Positions 1 through 7,326 of a stretch of 32,454 bases of DNA are shown here, piece after piece; position 1 is the first letter of the stretch, and each line of letters starts with the position of its first letter. The translations under genes were made by a program, and so were the position numbers. Under the pieces are notes generated by a model, which had not been told where the DNA came from, made no database searches, and was given only the letters and a program-made list of their open reading frames with translations. This stretch comes from Clostridiales bacterium UBA3259 (GTDB lineage: Bacteria; Bacillota_A; Clostridia; Oscillospirales; Oscillospiraceae), in NCBI GenBank assembly GCA_002362625.1, contig DEUP01000037.1:1-32454 (forward strand). The letters are read 5' to 3'.

Positions 1-209
1 CGCATAACTCTTGACATTACCTTTTGGGACGAGAGGGCATGAGAGGCAGCCAGTCACATCCAGGCAGATTGTGCATATTCTGATAAGAGAATCCAGCTAT
101 ACAAGTGGTGAGATCAAAATAAGCTCGTTTTCATTCCACGCTTGGGGCAAGGGCGTTTTGACATAAAGCGCAATCAACTTTTATTAACCGCGGTAGATAA
201 GGAGGCTAT

Positions 210-992
210 ATGGAAATCAAGGTTTTGCAGGGAATTATGCTCCCGTTTCTTGGTACAACATTGGGCGCTGCCGCTGTGTTTATCCTGGGCGGCGTGCTGC
301 GTTCATCTATTCAGCGTCTTCTGACCGGATTCGCGGCCGGTGTCATGGTAGCGGCGTCTGTCTGGAGCCTGCTGGTGCCAGCCATGGAGCAGGCATCATA
401 CATGGGGCGGTGGGCCTTTGTCCCGGCGGTGGCAGGCTTTTGGCTGGGTATGTTCTTTCTGCTTGCGCTGGATCATGGGATTCCCCATCTGCATCCGTAC
501 AGCATTCAGCCGGAAGGGCCCCACGCCAAGCTCAAACGGATTACCATGCTGGTGCTGGCTGTTACCCTCCATAACATCCCTGAGGGTATGGCAGTAGGGG
601 CGGTACTGGCAGGCTTGATGGCCGGCAACAGCGGGATTACCGTTGCCGGCGCCCTGGCGCTGTCTCTGGGAATTGCCATTCAGAATTTCCCGGAGGGGGC
701 TATTATTTCTATGCCCCTTCGAGGGGAGGGCATGGGAAAGGGCAGAGCCTTTTTGTATGGGGTTCTGTCAGGTGTGGTGGAGCCGATCGCCGCCATTTTG
801 ACCATCTGGGCAGCGGGACTTATTGTGCCGGCCCTGCCATATCTGCTGAGCTTCGCGGCGGGAGCTATGTTCTACGTGGTGGTGGAGGAGCTGATTCCGG
901 ACGCGTCCGCCGGTGAACACTCTGATATGGGAACGCTGTCCTTCGGGTTGGGGTTTACCATCATGCTGGCGCTGGATATAGCCCTGGGATAA
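210..992 (+). CDS. ZIP family divalent metal transporter (GufA/ZupT-like)
   Basis: This is a 260-residue polytopic membrane protein that probably imports zinc or another divalent metal into the cytoplasm. The two signature metal-binding helices are visible: HNIPEG at residues 121-126 and QNFPEG at 158-163, with a further conserved EELIPDA at about 226-232. Between them lie a short His-containing cytosolic loop (HPYSIQPEGPH, 95-105) and the usual eight or so hydrophobic segments. Length is normal for bacterial GufA/ZupT-type ZIP proteins. The ATG is preceded by AAGGAGG at 199-205, which fixes the start. A weak promoter (TTGACA 158-163, TTATTA 181-186, 17-bp spacer) lies upstream. The gene is monocistronic and ends at a strong hairpin. 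Which metal it carries cannot be told from sequence. Confidence 0.93.
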   Translation: MEIKVLQGIMLPFLGTTLGAAAVFILGGVLRSSIQRLLTGFAAGVMVAASVWSLLVPAMEQASYMGRWAFVPAVAGFWLGMFFLLALDHGIPHLHPYSIQPEGPHAKLKRITMLVLAVTLHNIPEGMAVGAVLAGLMAGNSGITVAGALALSLGIAIQNFPEGAIISMPLRGEGMGKGRAFLYGVLSGVVEPIAAILTIWAAGLIVPALPYLLSFAAGAMFYVVVEELIPDASAGEHSDMGTLSFGLGFTIMLALDIALG

Positions 993-1010
993 GGGGCGCG
1001 CGCAACACAA

Positions 1011-1053
1011 ACCGCCCAGCCGGGAGAAACCGGCTGGGCGGTGCATTATTTTT
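1011..1053. terminator. Intrinsic terminator between ZIP gene and PrsW gene
   Basis: A perfect 13-bp stem (1011-1023 with 1030-1042) closed by a GAGAAA loop is followed by GCATTATTTTTA on the plus strand. It lies just after the ZIP stop codon and overlaps the 3' end of the convergent PrsW gene, so it may serve both. Confidence 0.85.
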
Positions 1054-1786
1054 AGAAGACAGGCCGATCCTTGCGTGAGGCGGAGCGGATCATCCGATAT
1101 ACAACAAAATACATGACTGCCACGAAGACATAAAAGAGAATCACTGCCTGTGTGGTGCCGCTCATAGCGCAGGAATCATAAAAACCGTGGAGAAATACAG
1201 AGGAAAGGTATCCAAGCAGGAGATTCCAGGTCTTTCCCCCGTTGTCCCCATTGTTGGCGCACACCTTGGCTTTCCCGTAAAAAACACCCATAAAGACGGA
1301 AAAGCCCAGGTGACCGGGGATGGCAAACAGAGCCCTGGGAAACACGACGGATATGCCGTAGGAAAACACATATTTGATATTTTCAAACGCGGCAAATCCA
1401 AGAGATACGGCGGCGGAGTAAACTATGGCGTCAAACATGTGGGAGAAGTTCGGGTCGTTCCATGTCCGGCGTTTGAGGAAGAAGAGCTTTGTACCCTCTT
1501 CCGCCGCGGCGACCACCAGAAAGGCCAGTACGGCAACATAATAGGGATGGTCGGGAGAAAGGGTTCGATCCAGAATGGCACTGCCGATCATTTCAAGGAC
1601 AATGGCGCACAGCGCCGCGGCAACACCCCGCAGAAGCAGCGAGAAAATCAGGCCCGGCGGTTCCTTCTCAATCTTATCCTGCTTGTAAATATAACGAAGC
1701 AGGAGCACCGCGGGAGTAATGGCAGCCAGTATGTAGATCAAAAGGGTTCGATAGAGGAGCGGCGAGAAGGGAAAGAATAAAAACAT
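1052..1786 (-). CDS. prsW: PrsW family intramembrane metalloprotease
   Basis: This 244-residue multi-pass membrane protein belongs to the PrsW/CPBP-related group of intramembrane proteases. In Bacillus, PrsW cuts the anti-sigma factor RsiW to release an extracytoplasmic-function sigma factor. The family motifs are present in order: AAEEGTK (E96-E97), FDAIVYSAAVSLGFAAFEN ending at N136, the PGHLGFSVFMG segment with H159, and HGFYDS with H200. About seven hydrophobic segments are evident. The ATG at 1786 has AAGGGGG about 7 nt upstream and a consensus promoter behind it. No anti-sigma or sigma gene lies in this window, so the substrate is unknown. The family assignment is firm; the symbol follows family usage only. 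Confidence 0.88.
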   Translation of the reverse strand: MFLFFPFSPLLYRTLLIYILAAITPAVLLLRYIYKQDKIEKEPPGLIFSLLLRGVAAALCAIVLEMIGSAILDRTLSPDHPYYVAVLAFLVVAAAEEGTKLFFLKRRTWNDPNFSHMFDAIVYSAAVSLGFAAFENIKYVFSYGISVVFPRALFAIPGHLGFSVFMGVFYGKAKVCANNGDNGGKTWNLLLGYLSSVFLHGFYDSCAMSGTTQAVILFYVFVAVMYFVVYRMIRSASRKDRPVF

Positions 1787-1829
1787 ACAGTAACCCCCTT
1801 GTTATCCGTAAGCGTCCTTACACTGGTTG

Positions 1830-1858
1830 ATTATAGCTTGAATCATAACCAAAGTCAA
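1830..1858 (-). promoter_or_regulatory. Sigma-A type promoter for the PrsW gene
   Basis: On the minus strand TTGACT (1853-1858) and a perfect TATAAT (1830-1835) are separated by exactly 17 bp. They sit 44 bp upstream of the PrsW start codon. Confidence 0.8.
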
Positions 1859-1870
1859 CAAATACGCAGT

Positions 1871-1899
1871 TTGTATTTGGGAGAAATATGTGCTATAAT
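1871..1899 (+). promoter_or_regulatory. Sigma-A type promoter for the macro-domain gene
   Basis: TTGTAT (1871-1876), a 17-bp spacer ending in TGC, and TATAAT (1894-1899) form an extended -10 promoter. It is back to back with the PrsW promoter and 56 bp before the macro-domain start codon. Confidence 0.8.
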
Positions 1900-1955
1900 G
1901 AAATAGCTTTGACAGGCGAAACGCTTTTTTGCGGGTCTTCGTAAGGAGGGAAATC

Positions 1956-2990
1956 ATGCCTTTTACAATCGTTCGTCAGGATATCACCACAATGCGGGTG
2001 GATGCCATCGTTAACGCCGCGAATACGGAACTGGCCATGGGCGGCGGTGTCTGCGGCGCAATCTTTCGGGCAGCCGGCCCGGACAAGCTGCGCGCTGCCT
2101 GTGATCGGGCGGCGCCAATCAAAACAGGGGAGGCGGCGATTACGCCCGGATTTGACCTTCCAACAAAATTCGTTATCCATGCCGCCGGGCCGGTGTACCA
2201 TCGATGGAATCCACGGAAAAATGAACAGCTCCTTCGCAGCGCGTACATCCGGTCCCTGAAGCTCGCGGCAGAAAACGGGTGCGAAAGCATTGCGTTTCCG
2301 CTGATCTCCAGCGGTATCTATGGCTATCCCAAGGCCGACGCCCTCCGGGTGGCGAAAACTGCCATTCAGGATTTTCTTGCGGAGCGGGATATGGATGTGT
2401 ACCTTGTTGTGTTTGACCGGGAATCCTTTGCGGTGAGCAGGGAGCTGCTGGGCGCGGTGGAAAGCTACATAGACGAGAACTATGTGGACACCCACGGTAT
2501 CTTCCGCCGGCGGCGGTTGGATGGGGAGCAAAGCGGGATGTATGACGCGGAGAGCTGTGAGGCGGCGCCTTGTTCACATCCGGCGCCCTGCGCCATGCCA
2601 ACGCCCATGATGACGCCGAAAAGCCTGGAAGACAGGATCGGCAGCCTGGACGAGCCCTTTCATGTAACACTTCTCCGCCTGATCGACGCAAAGGGAAAGA
2701 CGGACGTCCAGGTGTACAAGCGGGCCAACATAGACCGGAAGCTGTTTTCCAAAATCAGAACCGGAAAGGGCTATATGCCCGGGAAACGGACAATTCTGGC
2801 CCTGGCCATCGGGTTGGAGCTTACCCTGGCGGAAACCGATGACCTGCTGGAAAGAGCCGGATACGCGCTGTCTCACAGTCAGAAGTTTGACGTGATTGTG
2901 GAATTCTTCATCGTCAGCGGCATATACGACATTTATCAAATCAACGAAGTCCTGTTTCAATACGATCAGCCGCTTCTCGGCGGAGGATGA
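1956..2990 (+). CDS. Macro-domain protein with C-terminal HTH-like domain
   Basis: This 344-residue protein has two parts. Residues 1-170 are a MacroD/YmdB-type macro domain: VNAANTEL at 19-26, the GGGVCGAIFRAAG loop at 29-41 and the PLISSGIYGYP loop at 115-124, which in relatives bind ADP-ribose and support removal of ADP-ribose or O-acetyl-ADP-ribose hydrolysis. A Pro/Cys-rich linker (about 175-225) joins a C-terminal helical domain (225-344) that reads like a Cro/XRE-type fold, with DVQVYKRANIDRKLFSKIR at about 250-268 and a second amphipathic block LSHSQKFDVIVEFF. I chose the ATG at 1956 because AAGGAGG lies at 1943-1949; an in-frame TTG at 1929 has none. The next gene, 81 nt downstream, is a vWA protein and is probably co-expressed. 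The role of the C-terminal domain and the biological substrate are unknown. Confidence 0.9.
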   Translation: MPFTIVRQDITTMRVDAIVNAANTELAMGGGVCGAIFRAAGPDKLRAACDRAAPIKTGEAAITPGFDLPTKFVIHAAGPVYHRWNPRKNEQLLRSAYIRSLKLAAENGCESIAFPLISSGIYGYPKADALRVAKTAIQDFLAERDMDVYLVVFDRESFAVSRELLGAVESYIDENYVDTHGIFRRRRLDGEQSGMYDAESCEAAPCSHPAPCAMPTPMMTPKSLEDRIGSLDEPFHVTLLRLIDAKGKTDVQVYKRANIDRKLFSKIRTGKGYMPGKRTILALAIGLELTLAETDDLLERAGYALSHSQKFDVIVEFFIVSGIYDIYQINEVLFQYDQPLLGGG

Positions 2991-3071
2991 TTTATGTCGT
3001 TTTCAAAGCGACCAAAAGAAGGCCCTCCCGCTGTATCCTATAGATAGATTAAAAAACAGGAGGGTTTTCAC

Positions 3072-3725
3072 ATGATAAAGGACACGACGGAACTGGTATT
3101 TATTCTGGACAAGAGCGGCTCCATGGGAGGCTTGGAAAAGGATACCATCGGAGGATTCAATTCCATGCTGGGTAAGCAAAAGCAGCTGGAAGGGGAGTGC
3201 CGCATCACTACGGTGCTGTTTGACAACCGTTATGAGCTGCTCCACGACCGCATTGACATCCGGGCAGTCAATCCCATTACGGAGAGAGAATACTCTGTAG
3301 GCGGCAGTACGGCCCTGCTGGACGCCATTGGCATGACCATCCAAAAGATTGGCACCGCTCAGAAGAATACTGCGGAGGACTACCGGGCGGAAAAGGTGAT
3401 GTTTGTGATCATCACCGACGGCGAGGAGAATTCCAGCCGCCGCTATGGTTCCGGTCAGGTCAAGGAGATGATTCAGCGGCAGAAGGAGCGCTATGGGTGG
3501 GAATTCATCTTCCTGGGCGCCAATATTGACGCGGTGGAAACCGCCGGACGATTTGGCATTGACGCTGACCGGGCTGTGGACTATGTGCCCGATGGGGCAG
3601 GGACGGCCCTGAATTTCCAGGTGATGAGTGAGACTGTGGCGTCCTTCCGGAAACGCGGCACGGTGCCTTCCGCCTGCCTGGACCAGATCCGGAAGGATAT
3701 GAAGGAAAGGGGAGGGCGCGGATAA
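3072..3725 (+). CDS. von Willebrand factor A domain protein
   Basis: This 217-residue cytosolic protein is essentially one vWA fold. The metal-ion-dependent adhesion site is complete: DKSGSM (D13, S15, S17), T80 in VGGSTALLD, and D116 in ITDGEEN. There is no signal peptide or membrane segment, so it is not a secreted adhesin. Intracellular vWA proteins usually act as scaffolds in multiprotein assemblies. AGGAGGG at 3058-3064 marks the ATG. A CCCTCC at 3023-3028 could pair with the ribosome site, though the loop would be long. It follows the macro-domain gene with no terminator between them, which suggests a joint function linked to ADP-ribose or stress signalling; this is inference. A strong terminator follows. 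Confidence 0.9.
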   Translation: MIKDTTELVFILDKSGSMGGLEKDTIGGFNSMLGKQKQLEGECRITTVLFDNRYELLHDRIDIRAVNPITEREYSVGGSTALLDAIGMTIQKIGTAQKNTAEDYRAEKVMFVIITDGEENSSRRYGSGQVKEMIQRQKERYGWEFIFLGANIDAVETAGRFGIDADRAVDYVPDGAGTALNFQVMSETVASFRKRGTVPSACLDQIRKDMKERGGRG

Positions 3726-3747
3726 CAGGAGGCTATCCCTGCTGACA

Positions 3748-3810
3748 GAATAACGGGAAAGGCCGGGCTTTTGGAGGAAACTCCCAAAGCCCGGCTTCGT
3801 TATTCCGTTT
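3748..3810. terminator. Long bidirectional terminator, vWA / AraC convergent ends
   Basis: An outer stem GAATAACG/CGTTATTC (3748-3755, 3798-3805) encloses an inner 15-bp stem with one mismatch (3762-3776, 3781-3795) and a GAAA loop. A T-run (3808-3812) follows on the plus strand. The convergent AraC gene's stop codon lies inside the 3' arm. Confidence 0.85.
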
Positions 3811-4762
3811 TTCCCTTTAACTGGGTAATCTGGCGGGGAGAAACACCGTATTCCCGCTTAAAGGCACGATAGAAGGAGGAGTAGTCGGAAAAGCCTACCG
3901 CCTGGCTCACGGCCTCCAGGGATTCCCCCTCCCAGATCCGGGACTTTGCCGCAATCAGTCGGCGCTGGGTTACACAGCGGTAAAAGCTGACGCCCATCTT
4001 TTCCTGGAACAGGTGGCTCACGGTGCTCTCACTGACGTAGAATTGCCGGGCAATATCCTTCAGGGATATTTTTCCCTCCAGATGCCCCTCAATATAGGCC
4101 ATGACCTGATCCAGCAGCTCCCGTTTCTCCGCGTGCATAGGCTTGGCATTTCCGTCCCGGATGGCACGGTTCATAAGGCTGAAAAGCGTAATGGTGTTGC
4201 CGATAACCGCAAGCTCCCATCCGAATTGCTTCCGCTCGCTCTCCAGAACTCCGCGATGGAAAACATCCGGCAGATGTTCCCAGGGGGTTCCGGCGGTTCG
4301 AAGCATCTGGACGTGCTTCACCTCCTGGGGATCGTCAGAAAGCAGCGCCAGGAGATTGTTTCGAAATTCCGCATTGATCCAAAGCACGTCCCGATGGTAC
4401 GGCTCCATATCCGCGGGAAAAATAGGGCGGTGACTGACACCCGGCGCGATAATCAAAATATCCCCCTTCTGGATCCGATAATGCTCTGTGCCCACCAGAT
4501 ACTCCACATTGCTGCATTCCTGACAGCACAGCAACTCATAGAATGTGTGACTGTGAAGATTTACCACGGCCTTGGAGAAGCTGGTGTCACAGTGGGTATT
4601 GACATACCGGGAGGACATCTCCAGATCCTGATAGTAGCCGCTGGGATCAATGCCCAGTTGGGCAAGGTATTCCTGAAGCGCCTGCTGCTCCAGGGCGTTT
4701 GTTGGATGTGAATTTTTTTTCGCAAGCTTTTGCAATTCGGATATTTCCACAAAAATCACCAC
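3800..4762 (-). CDS. AraC family transcriptional regulator
   Basis: This 320-residue protein probably controls the divergent GPH transporter gene. The N-terminal half (about 60-170) is a cupin-like sensor domain (SHTFYELLCC, KGDILIIAPGVSHRPIF). The C-terminal part (about 215-316) is a double helix-turn-helix of the AraC/XylS type, with ISLKDIARQFYVSESTVSHLF for the first and AVSQAVGFSDYSSFYRAFKR for the second. The start is uncertain: GTG codons at 4762, 4759 and 4750 are in frame, and the last has GGTGAT 5 nt upstream and may be the true start (316 residues). The ligand is unknown; sugar or glycoside sensing is inferred from its neighbours. Direct repeats of TTGCAAT in the intergenic region are candidate binding sites. 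Confidence 0.9.
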   Translation of the reverse strand: MVIFVEISELQKLAKKNSHPTNALEQQALQEYLAQLGIDPSGYYQDLEMSSRYVNTHCDTSFSKAVVNLHSHTFYELLCCQECSNVEYLVGTEHYRIQKGDILIIAPGVSHRPIFPADMEPYHRDVLWINAEFRNNLLALLSDDPQEVKHVQMLRTAGTPWEHLPDVFHRGVLESERKQFGWELAVIGNTITLFSLMNRAIRDGNAKPMHAEKRELLDQVMAYIEGHLEGKISLKDIARQFYVSESTVSHLFQEKMGVSFYRCVTQRRLIAAKSRIWEGESLEAVSQAVGFSDYSSFYRAFKREYGVSPRQITQLKGKTE

Positions 4763-4808
4763 TCTATTCTGCCGGATTTGGCAATATCATATCACATATC
4801 TGCGACAA

Positions 4809-4847
4809 TTGCAATCTATTCTCCGATATTTGCAATTAACTTTGCAT
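4809..4847. promoter_or_regulatory. Candidate AraC operator: TTGCAAT direct repeats
   Basis: TTGCAAT occurs at 4809-4815 and 4830-4836, 21 bp apart (two helical turns), with a partial third copy TTTGCAT at 4841-4847. A related TTGGCAAT lies at 4778-4785. They sit just upstream of and overlapping the transporter promoter, as expected for an AraC-type activator. Confidence 0.45.
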
Positions 4848-4864
4848 GAAAATCTTGCTACAAT
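4836..4864 (+). promoter_or_regulatory. Candidate promoter for the GPH transporter gene
   Basis: TTAACT (4836-4841), a 17-bp spacer and TACAAT (4859-4864) form a promoter with a weak -35 box, which fits activator dependence. It lies 56 bp before the transporter start codon. Confidence 0.55.
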
Positions 4865-4920
4865 ATTTTTGTTCGAATCGGAGAGAAACCCTGTAAATAA
4901 AAGAATGGAGGAATTATTTA

Positions 4921-6339
4921 ATGGCAAAATCTGGAACGACCGCTCCGAAAAGCGGCTTGACCTGGAAGCACAAGGTCGGCTACGCCATGGGCGATCTGGG
5001 CGGCTGCATGACCTTCGCCCTGATGGGTGCTTACGTAACACGGTATTATGTAAACATTCTGAAGGTCGACACCATGATCTTGGCAACACTGCTGCTGATC
5101 TGGAACGTATGGGATGCCGTCAACGATCCCCTGATGGGCGCCCTCATGGACAAGGTCTTCGCGAAACACCACAACGCAAAGGGTAAATTCCGTCCCTGGC
5201 TGCTGCGGGCCACGCCTTTGCTGGCCATTACAGCCATTGCCTTCTGGACCGTGCCCACCTTCTTCCGGGGAACCGCCATGCTGGTGGTGCTGTTCTTCTG
5301 CAAGATCCTGTACGAAGGCTGCTACACCATGTTCAATATCCCCATGGGCTCCCTGCTGTCCGCTATGGCGGATACCGATGGCGAGCGCGCCTCTCTGTCT
5401 TCCGCTCGTGGCTTTGGCTCCATGGTTGGTAATATCCTGCCTACCATGATTTTCCCTGTCCTGCTTCAGAAGTACGGCGACACCAATTCCTCCGGTTATG
5501 CAATAGGTGCCATCATCTGCGCCGCTCTGGGCTTTGTGTTCTGCTTTCTGCACTATTATTGGACCGAAGAGCGGAATATCACTGACGCTCCTGCCGAGGC
5601 AGCCGACGATATCAAGATGACGGATATTCTGGGTGTGTTCAAGAAGAACCGGGCCTTCCTGGCTCTGTGTATCCACGGCATCTGCATCTGCACCATGCAG
5701 TATGTTGGCTCCACTCTCGGCACCTATATGTACTCCGACGTTCTGGGCAGCATCGGTCTGATGGCTATGGCTTCCCTGATTTCCATGCCTCTGGGTCTGC
5801 TCACCCTGGTCATTATGCCCGCTCTGTGTAAGAAGTACGGCCTGATGAATGTGATTCGTACCTGCCTGCTGGCCAGTGCCGCCCTCTATGCCGGCCTGTT
5901 CGCAGCCCATATTCTCACCAATGTCAACGTTTGGGTCCATATCATTTGGAGCGCTCTGGCGCAGGGCATTGCCAGTGTGTCCATCTACATGCAGTGGGGC
6001 ATGGTGGGTGAAGTCATCGACTACAATGAGTACCTCACCGGCAAACGCACCGAAGGCTCCATCTACGGCACCTTCAACCTGACCCGCCGGATCGGCCAGA
6101 CCATCGGCAACTCCGCCGCCGTCCTGGCTCTGGGCTGGATCGGCTACGACACCGCCCTGGCTGACGCCGGACTGCAGCAGGCTGCCGGCACCCTGACCGG
6201 CATCAAGTTCCTGTGCGTCGCCATCCCCGGTATCTTCATCCTGGGCTCCTGGATCGCCTTCAAGTTCGTGTGGAACATCACCCCCGAAATCCGGGAGAAG
6301 ATGGCCGCTCACAAGGCTGGCAAGACCGCTCAGCAGTAA
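4921..6339 (+). CDS. GPH family sugar:cation symporter (MelB/UidB-like)
   Basis: This 472-residue, roughly 12-helix transporter of the glycoside-pentoside-hexuronide:cation symporter family imports a glycoside or sugar coupled to Na+ or H+. The family motifs are clear: GYAMGDLGGCMTF at 20-32, WDAVNDPLMGALMD at 64-77 (the acidic cation-site helix of MelB-type proteins) and GKFRPWLL at 88-95, plus YNEYLTGKRTEGSIYG late in the protein. GGAGG at 4907-4911 marks the ATG. It is divergent from an AraC regulator and followed by a creatininase-family hydrolase, so its substrate is probably processed by that enzyme. The exact substrate cannot be read from the sequence. Confidence 0.92.
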   Translation: MAKSGTTAPKSGLTWKHKVGYAMGDLGGCMTFALMGAYVTRYYVNILKVDTMILATLLLIWNVWDAVNDPLMGALMDKVFAKHHNAKGKFRPWLLRATPLLAITAIAFWTVPTFFRGTAMLVVLFFCKILYEGCYTMFNIPMGSLLSAMADTDGERASLSSARGFGSMVGNILPTMIFPVLLQKYGDTNSSGYAIGAIICAALGFVFCFLHYYWTEERNITDAPAEAADDIKMTDILGVFKKNRAFLALCIHGICICTMQYVGSTLGTYMYSDVLGSIGLMAMASLISMPLGLLTLVIMPALCKKYGLMNVIRTCLLASAALYAGLFAAHILTNVNVWVHIIWSALAQGIASVSIYMQWGMVGEVIDYNEYLTGKRTEGSIYGTFNLTRRIGQTIGNSAAVLALGWIGYDTALADAGLQQAAGTLTGIKFLCVAIPGIFILGSWIAFKFVWNITPEIREKMAAHKAGKTAQQ

Positions 6340-6352
6340 ACCATTCGCTATT

Positions 6353-6381
6353 CAGCGGCACGGCCCGGCGCCGTGCCGCTG
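6353..6381 (+). other. Intercistronic hairpin without U-tract
   Basis: A perfect 12-bp GC-rich stem (6353-6364 with 6370-6381) has a 5-nt loop and lies between the transporter and the creatininase-family gene. No T-run follows, so it more likely stabilises the upstream message or partly attenuates than fully terminates. Confidence 0.65.
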
Positions 6382-6410
6382 AGCATTATCATCTGAAAGG
6401 AGCAGTATTT

Positions 6411-7247
6411 ATGGAAATGCGTACCCGTATCTTAGGAAAATGCCTGAACAGTGAGGTTCAGGAGTATCTGAAGCAAAATGACATTATTATCGTCCCTGTG
6501 GGCACCACGGAAATGCACGGCGGCTTCCCTCTGGACAGCGAGACCGTGGTCTCCGAGGCTTTTGCCCTGAAGATGGCGGAGGCCTGCGATGGTCTGGTGC
6601 TCACGGGACTGCCTTACTTCTACGCGGGAGCCACCGCCTCCGGACGGGGCACGGTGCAGGTCACTGTCCGTCAGGGAATTGACTACTTAGGCGCCATTGC
6701 CAGAAGCCTGCTCCGCCTGGGCTTCAAGCGTCAGGTCTATCTCAGCTTCCATGGGCCTGCCCATATGACCATCTGTCCCATGGTTCGGGACTTCTACGAT
6801 GAGACCGGCGTGCCCATCCTGTACATGGACTGCATGATGATGGTCGGACGGAATCAGGACATCCTCAAGGACTTCATGAACGATTTCCACGCCATGACCG
6901 TGGGTTCCTACAAAATTATGAACCGGCTGGAGGACGTGCCTCTGGTGACAGGATACTTCCACACCGATCCCCAGTCCTGCGCCCCGTTCCAGGATCTGTT
7001 CTCCCTGGGCTATCAGAGCGCCGCCGTGGGCTACTGCTTCGGAGAAAACAAGGATCATATGTCCACTCCGGATATTCCCGATATCGAGACCCGGGACCGG
7101 ATGGCCGATACCGGCGAGAAGCTAATCTCCACCATTGTGGAGCGGTTGGATATGCCCCACGTGGTGGCACAGCTTCGGGCATTGGAGCAGTATGGCCTTC
7201 AGAATGAAGAAAAATATCCCTGGATGCCCTCCGCCTGGAACCGTTGA
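6411..7247 (+). CDS. Creatininase family protein (divergent)
   Basis: This 278-residue protein matches the creatininase / creatinine amidohydrolase-like fold, whose members are metal-dependent amidohydrolases acting on cyclic amides and related substrates. The N-terminal motif IIVPVGTTEMHGGFPLDSET (26-45) corresponds to the family's PxGSxEQHGxHLP block and keeps E34 and H36; the later acidic ligand is shifted (D42 or E44). The second motif, normally NGHGGN, is here SFHGPAH (112-118), keeping one His (H114) but losing the Gly-Gly-Asn. The active site may therefore differ from true creatininases. AAAGGAG at about 6396-6402 marks the ATG at 6411; upstream in-frame codons overlap the transporter gene and are not used. 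It is probably co-transcribed with the GPH transporter. Actual creatininase activity is doubtful. Confidence 0.82.
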   Translation: MEMRTRILGKCLNSEVQEYLKQNDIIIVPVGTTEMHGGFPLDSETVVSEAFALKMAEACDGLVLTGLPYFYAGATASGRGTVQVTVRQGIDYLGAIARSLLRLGFKRQVYLSFHGPAHMTICPMVRDFYDETGVPILYMDCMMMVGRNQDILKDFMNDFHAMTVGSYKIMNRLEDVPLVTGYFHTDPQSCAPFQDLFSLGYQSAAVGYCFGENKDHMSTPDIPDIETRDRMADTGEKLISTIVERLDMPHVVAQLRALEQYGLQNEEKYPWMPSAWNR

Positions 7248-7272
7248 CATTTTCTGAAAGTGAATGTAAAAT
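7244..7272 (+). promoter_or_regulatory. Near-consensus promoter overlapping creatininase stop codon
   Basis: A perfect TTGACA (7244-7249) and TAAAAT (7267-7272) are separated by 17 bp. The -35 box overlaps the TGA of the upstream gene, so the carboxylesterase can be expressed independently of the transporter operon. Confidence 0.75.
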
Positions 7273-7279
7273 AATATGA

Positions 7280-7303
7280 AAGGGGTCGGAAATCCGGCCC
7301 CTT
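7280..7303 (+). other. Hairpin in carboxylesterase leader
   Basis: A 10-bp stem with one G-U pair (7280-7289 with 7294-7303) and an AAAT loop falls in the first transcribed bases after the 7244-7272 promoter, ahead of the ribosome site AAGGAG near 7314. It could stabilise the transcript or weakly terminate read-through. Confidence 0.55.
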
Positions 7304-7326
7304 CCGCAAATAAAAGGAGTTAGCCT

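Noticed and set aside
1..209. Possible gene or element at the left edge
   Set aside because: Short frames here lack ribosome sites, and the TTGACA near position 11 has no matching -10 box; I see nothing supportable except the weak ZIP promoter.
6213..6410. Upstream extension of the creatininase-family gene
   Set aside because: It overlaps the transporter gene out of frame and the intercistronic hairpin; the ATG at 6411 has a good ribosome site.
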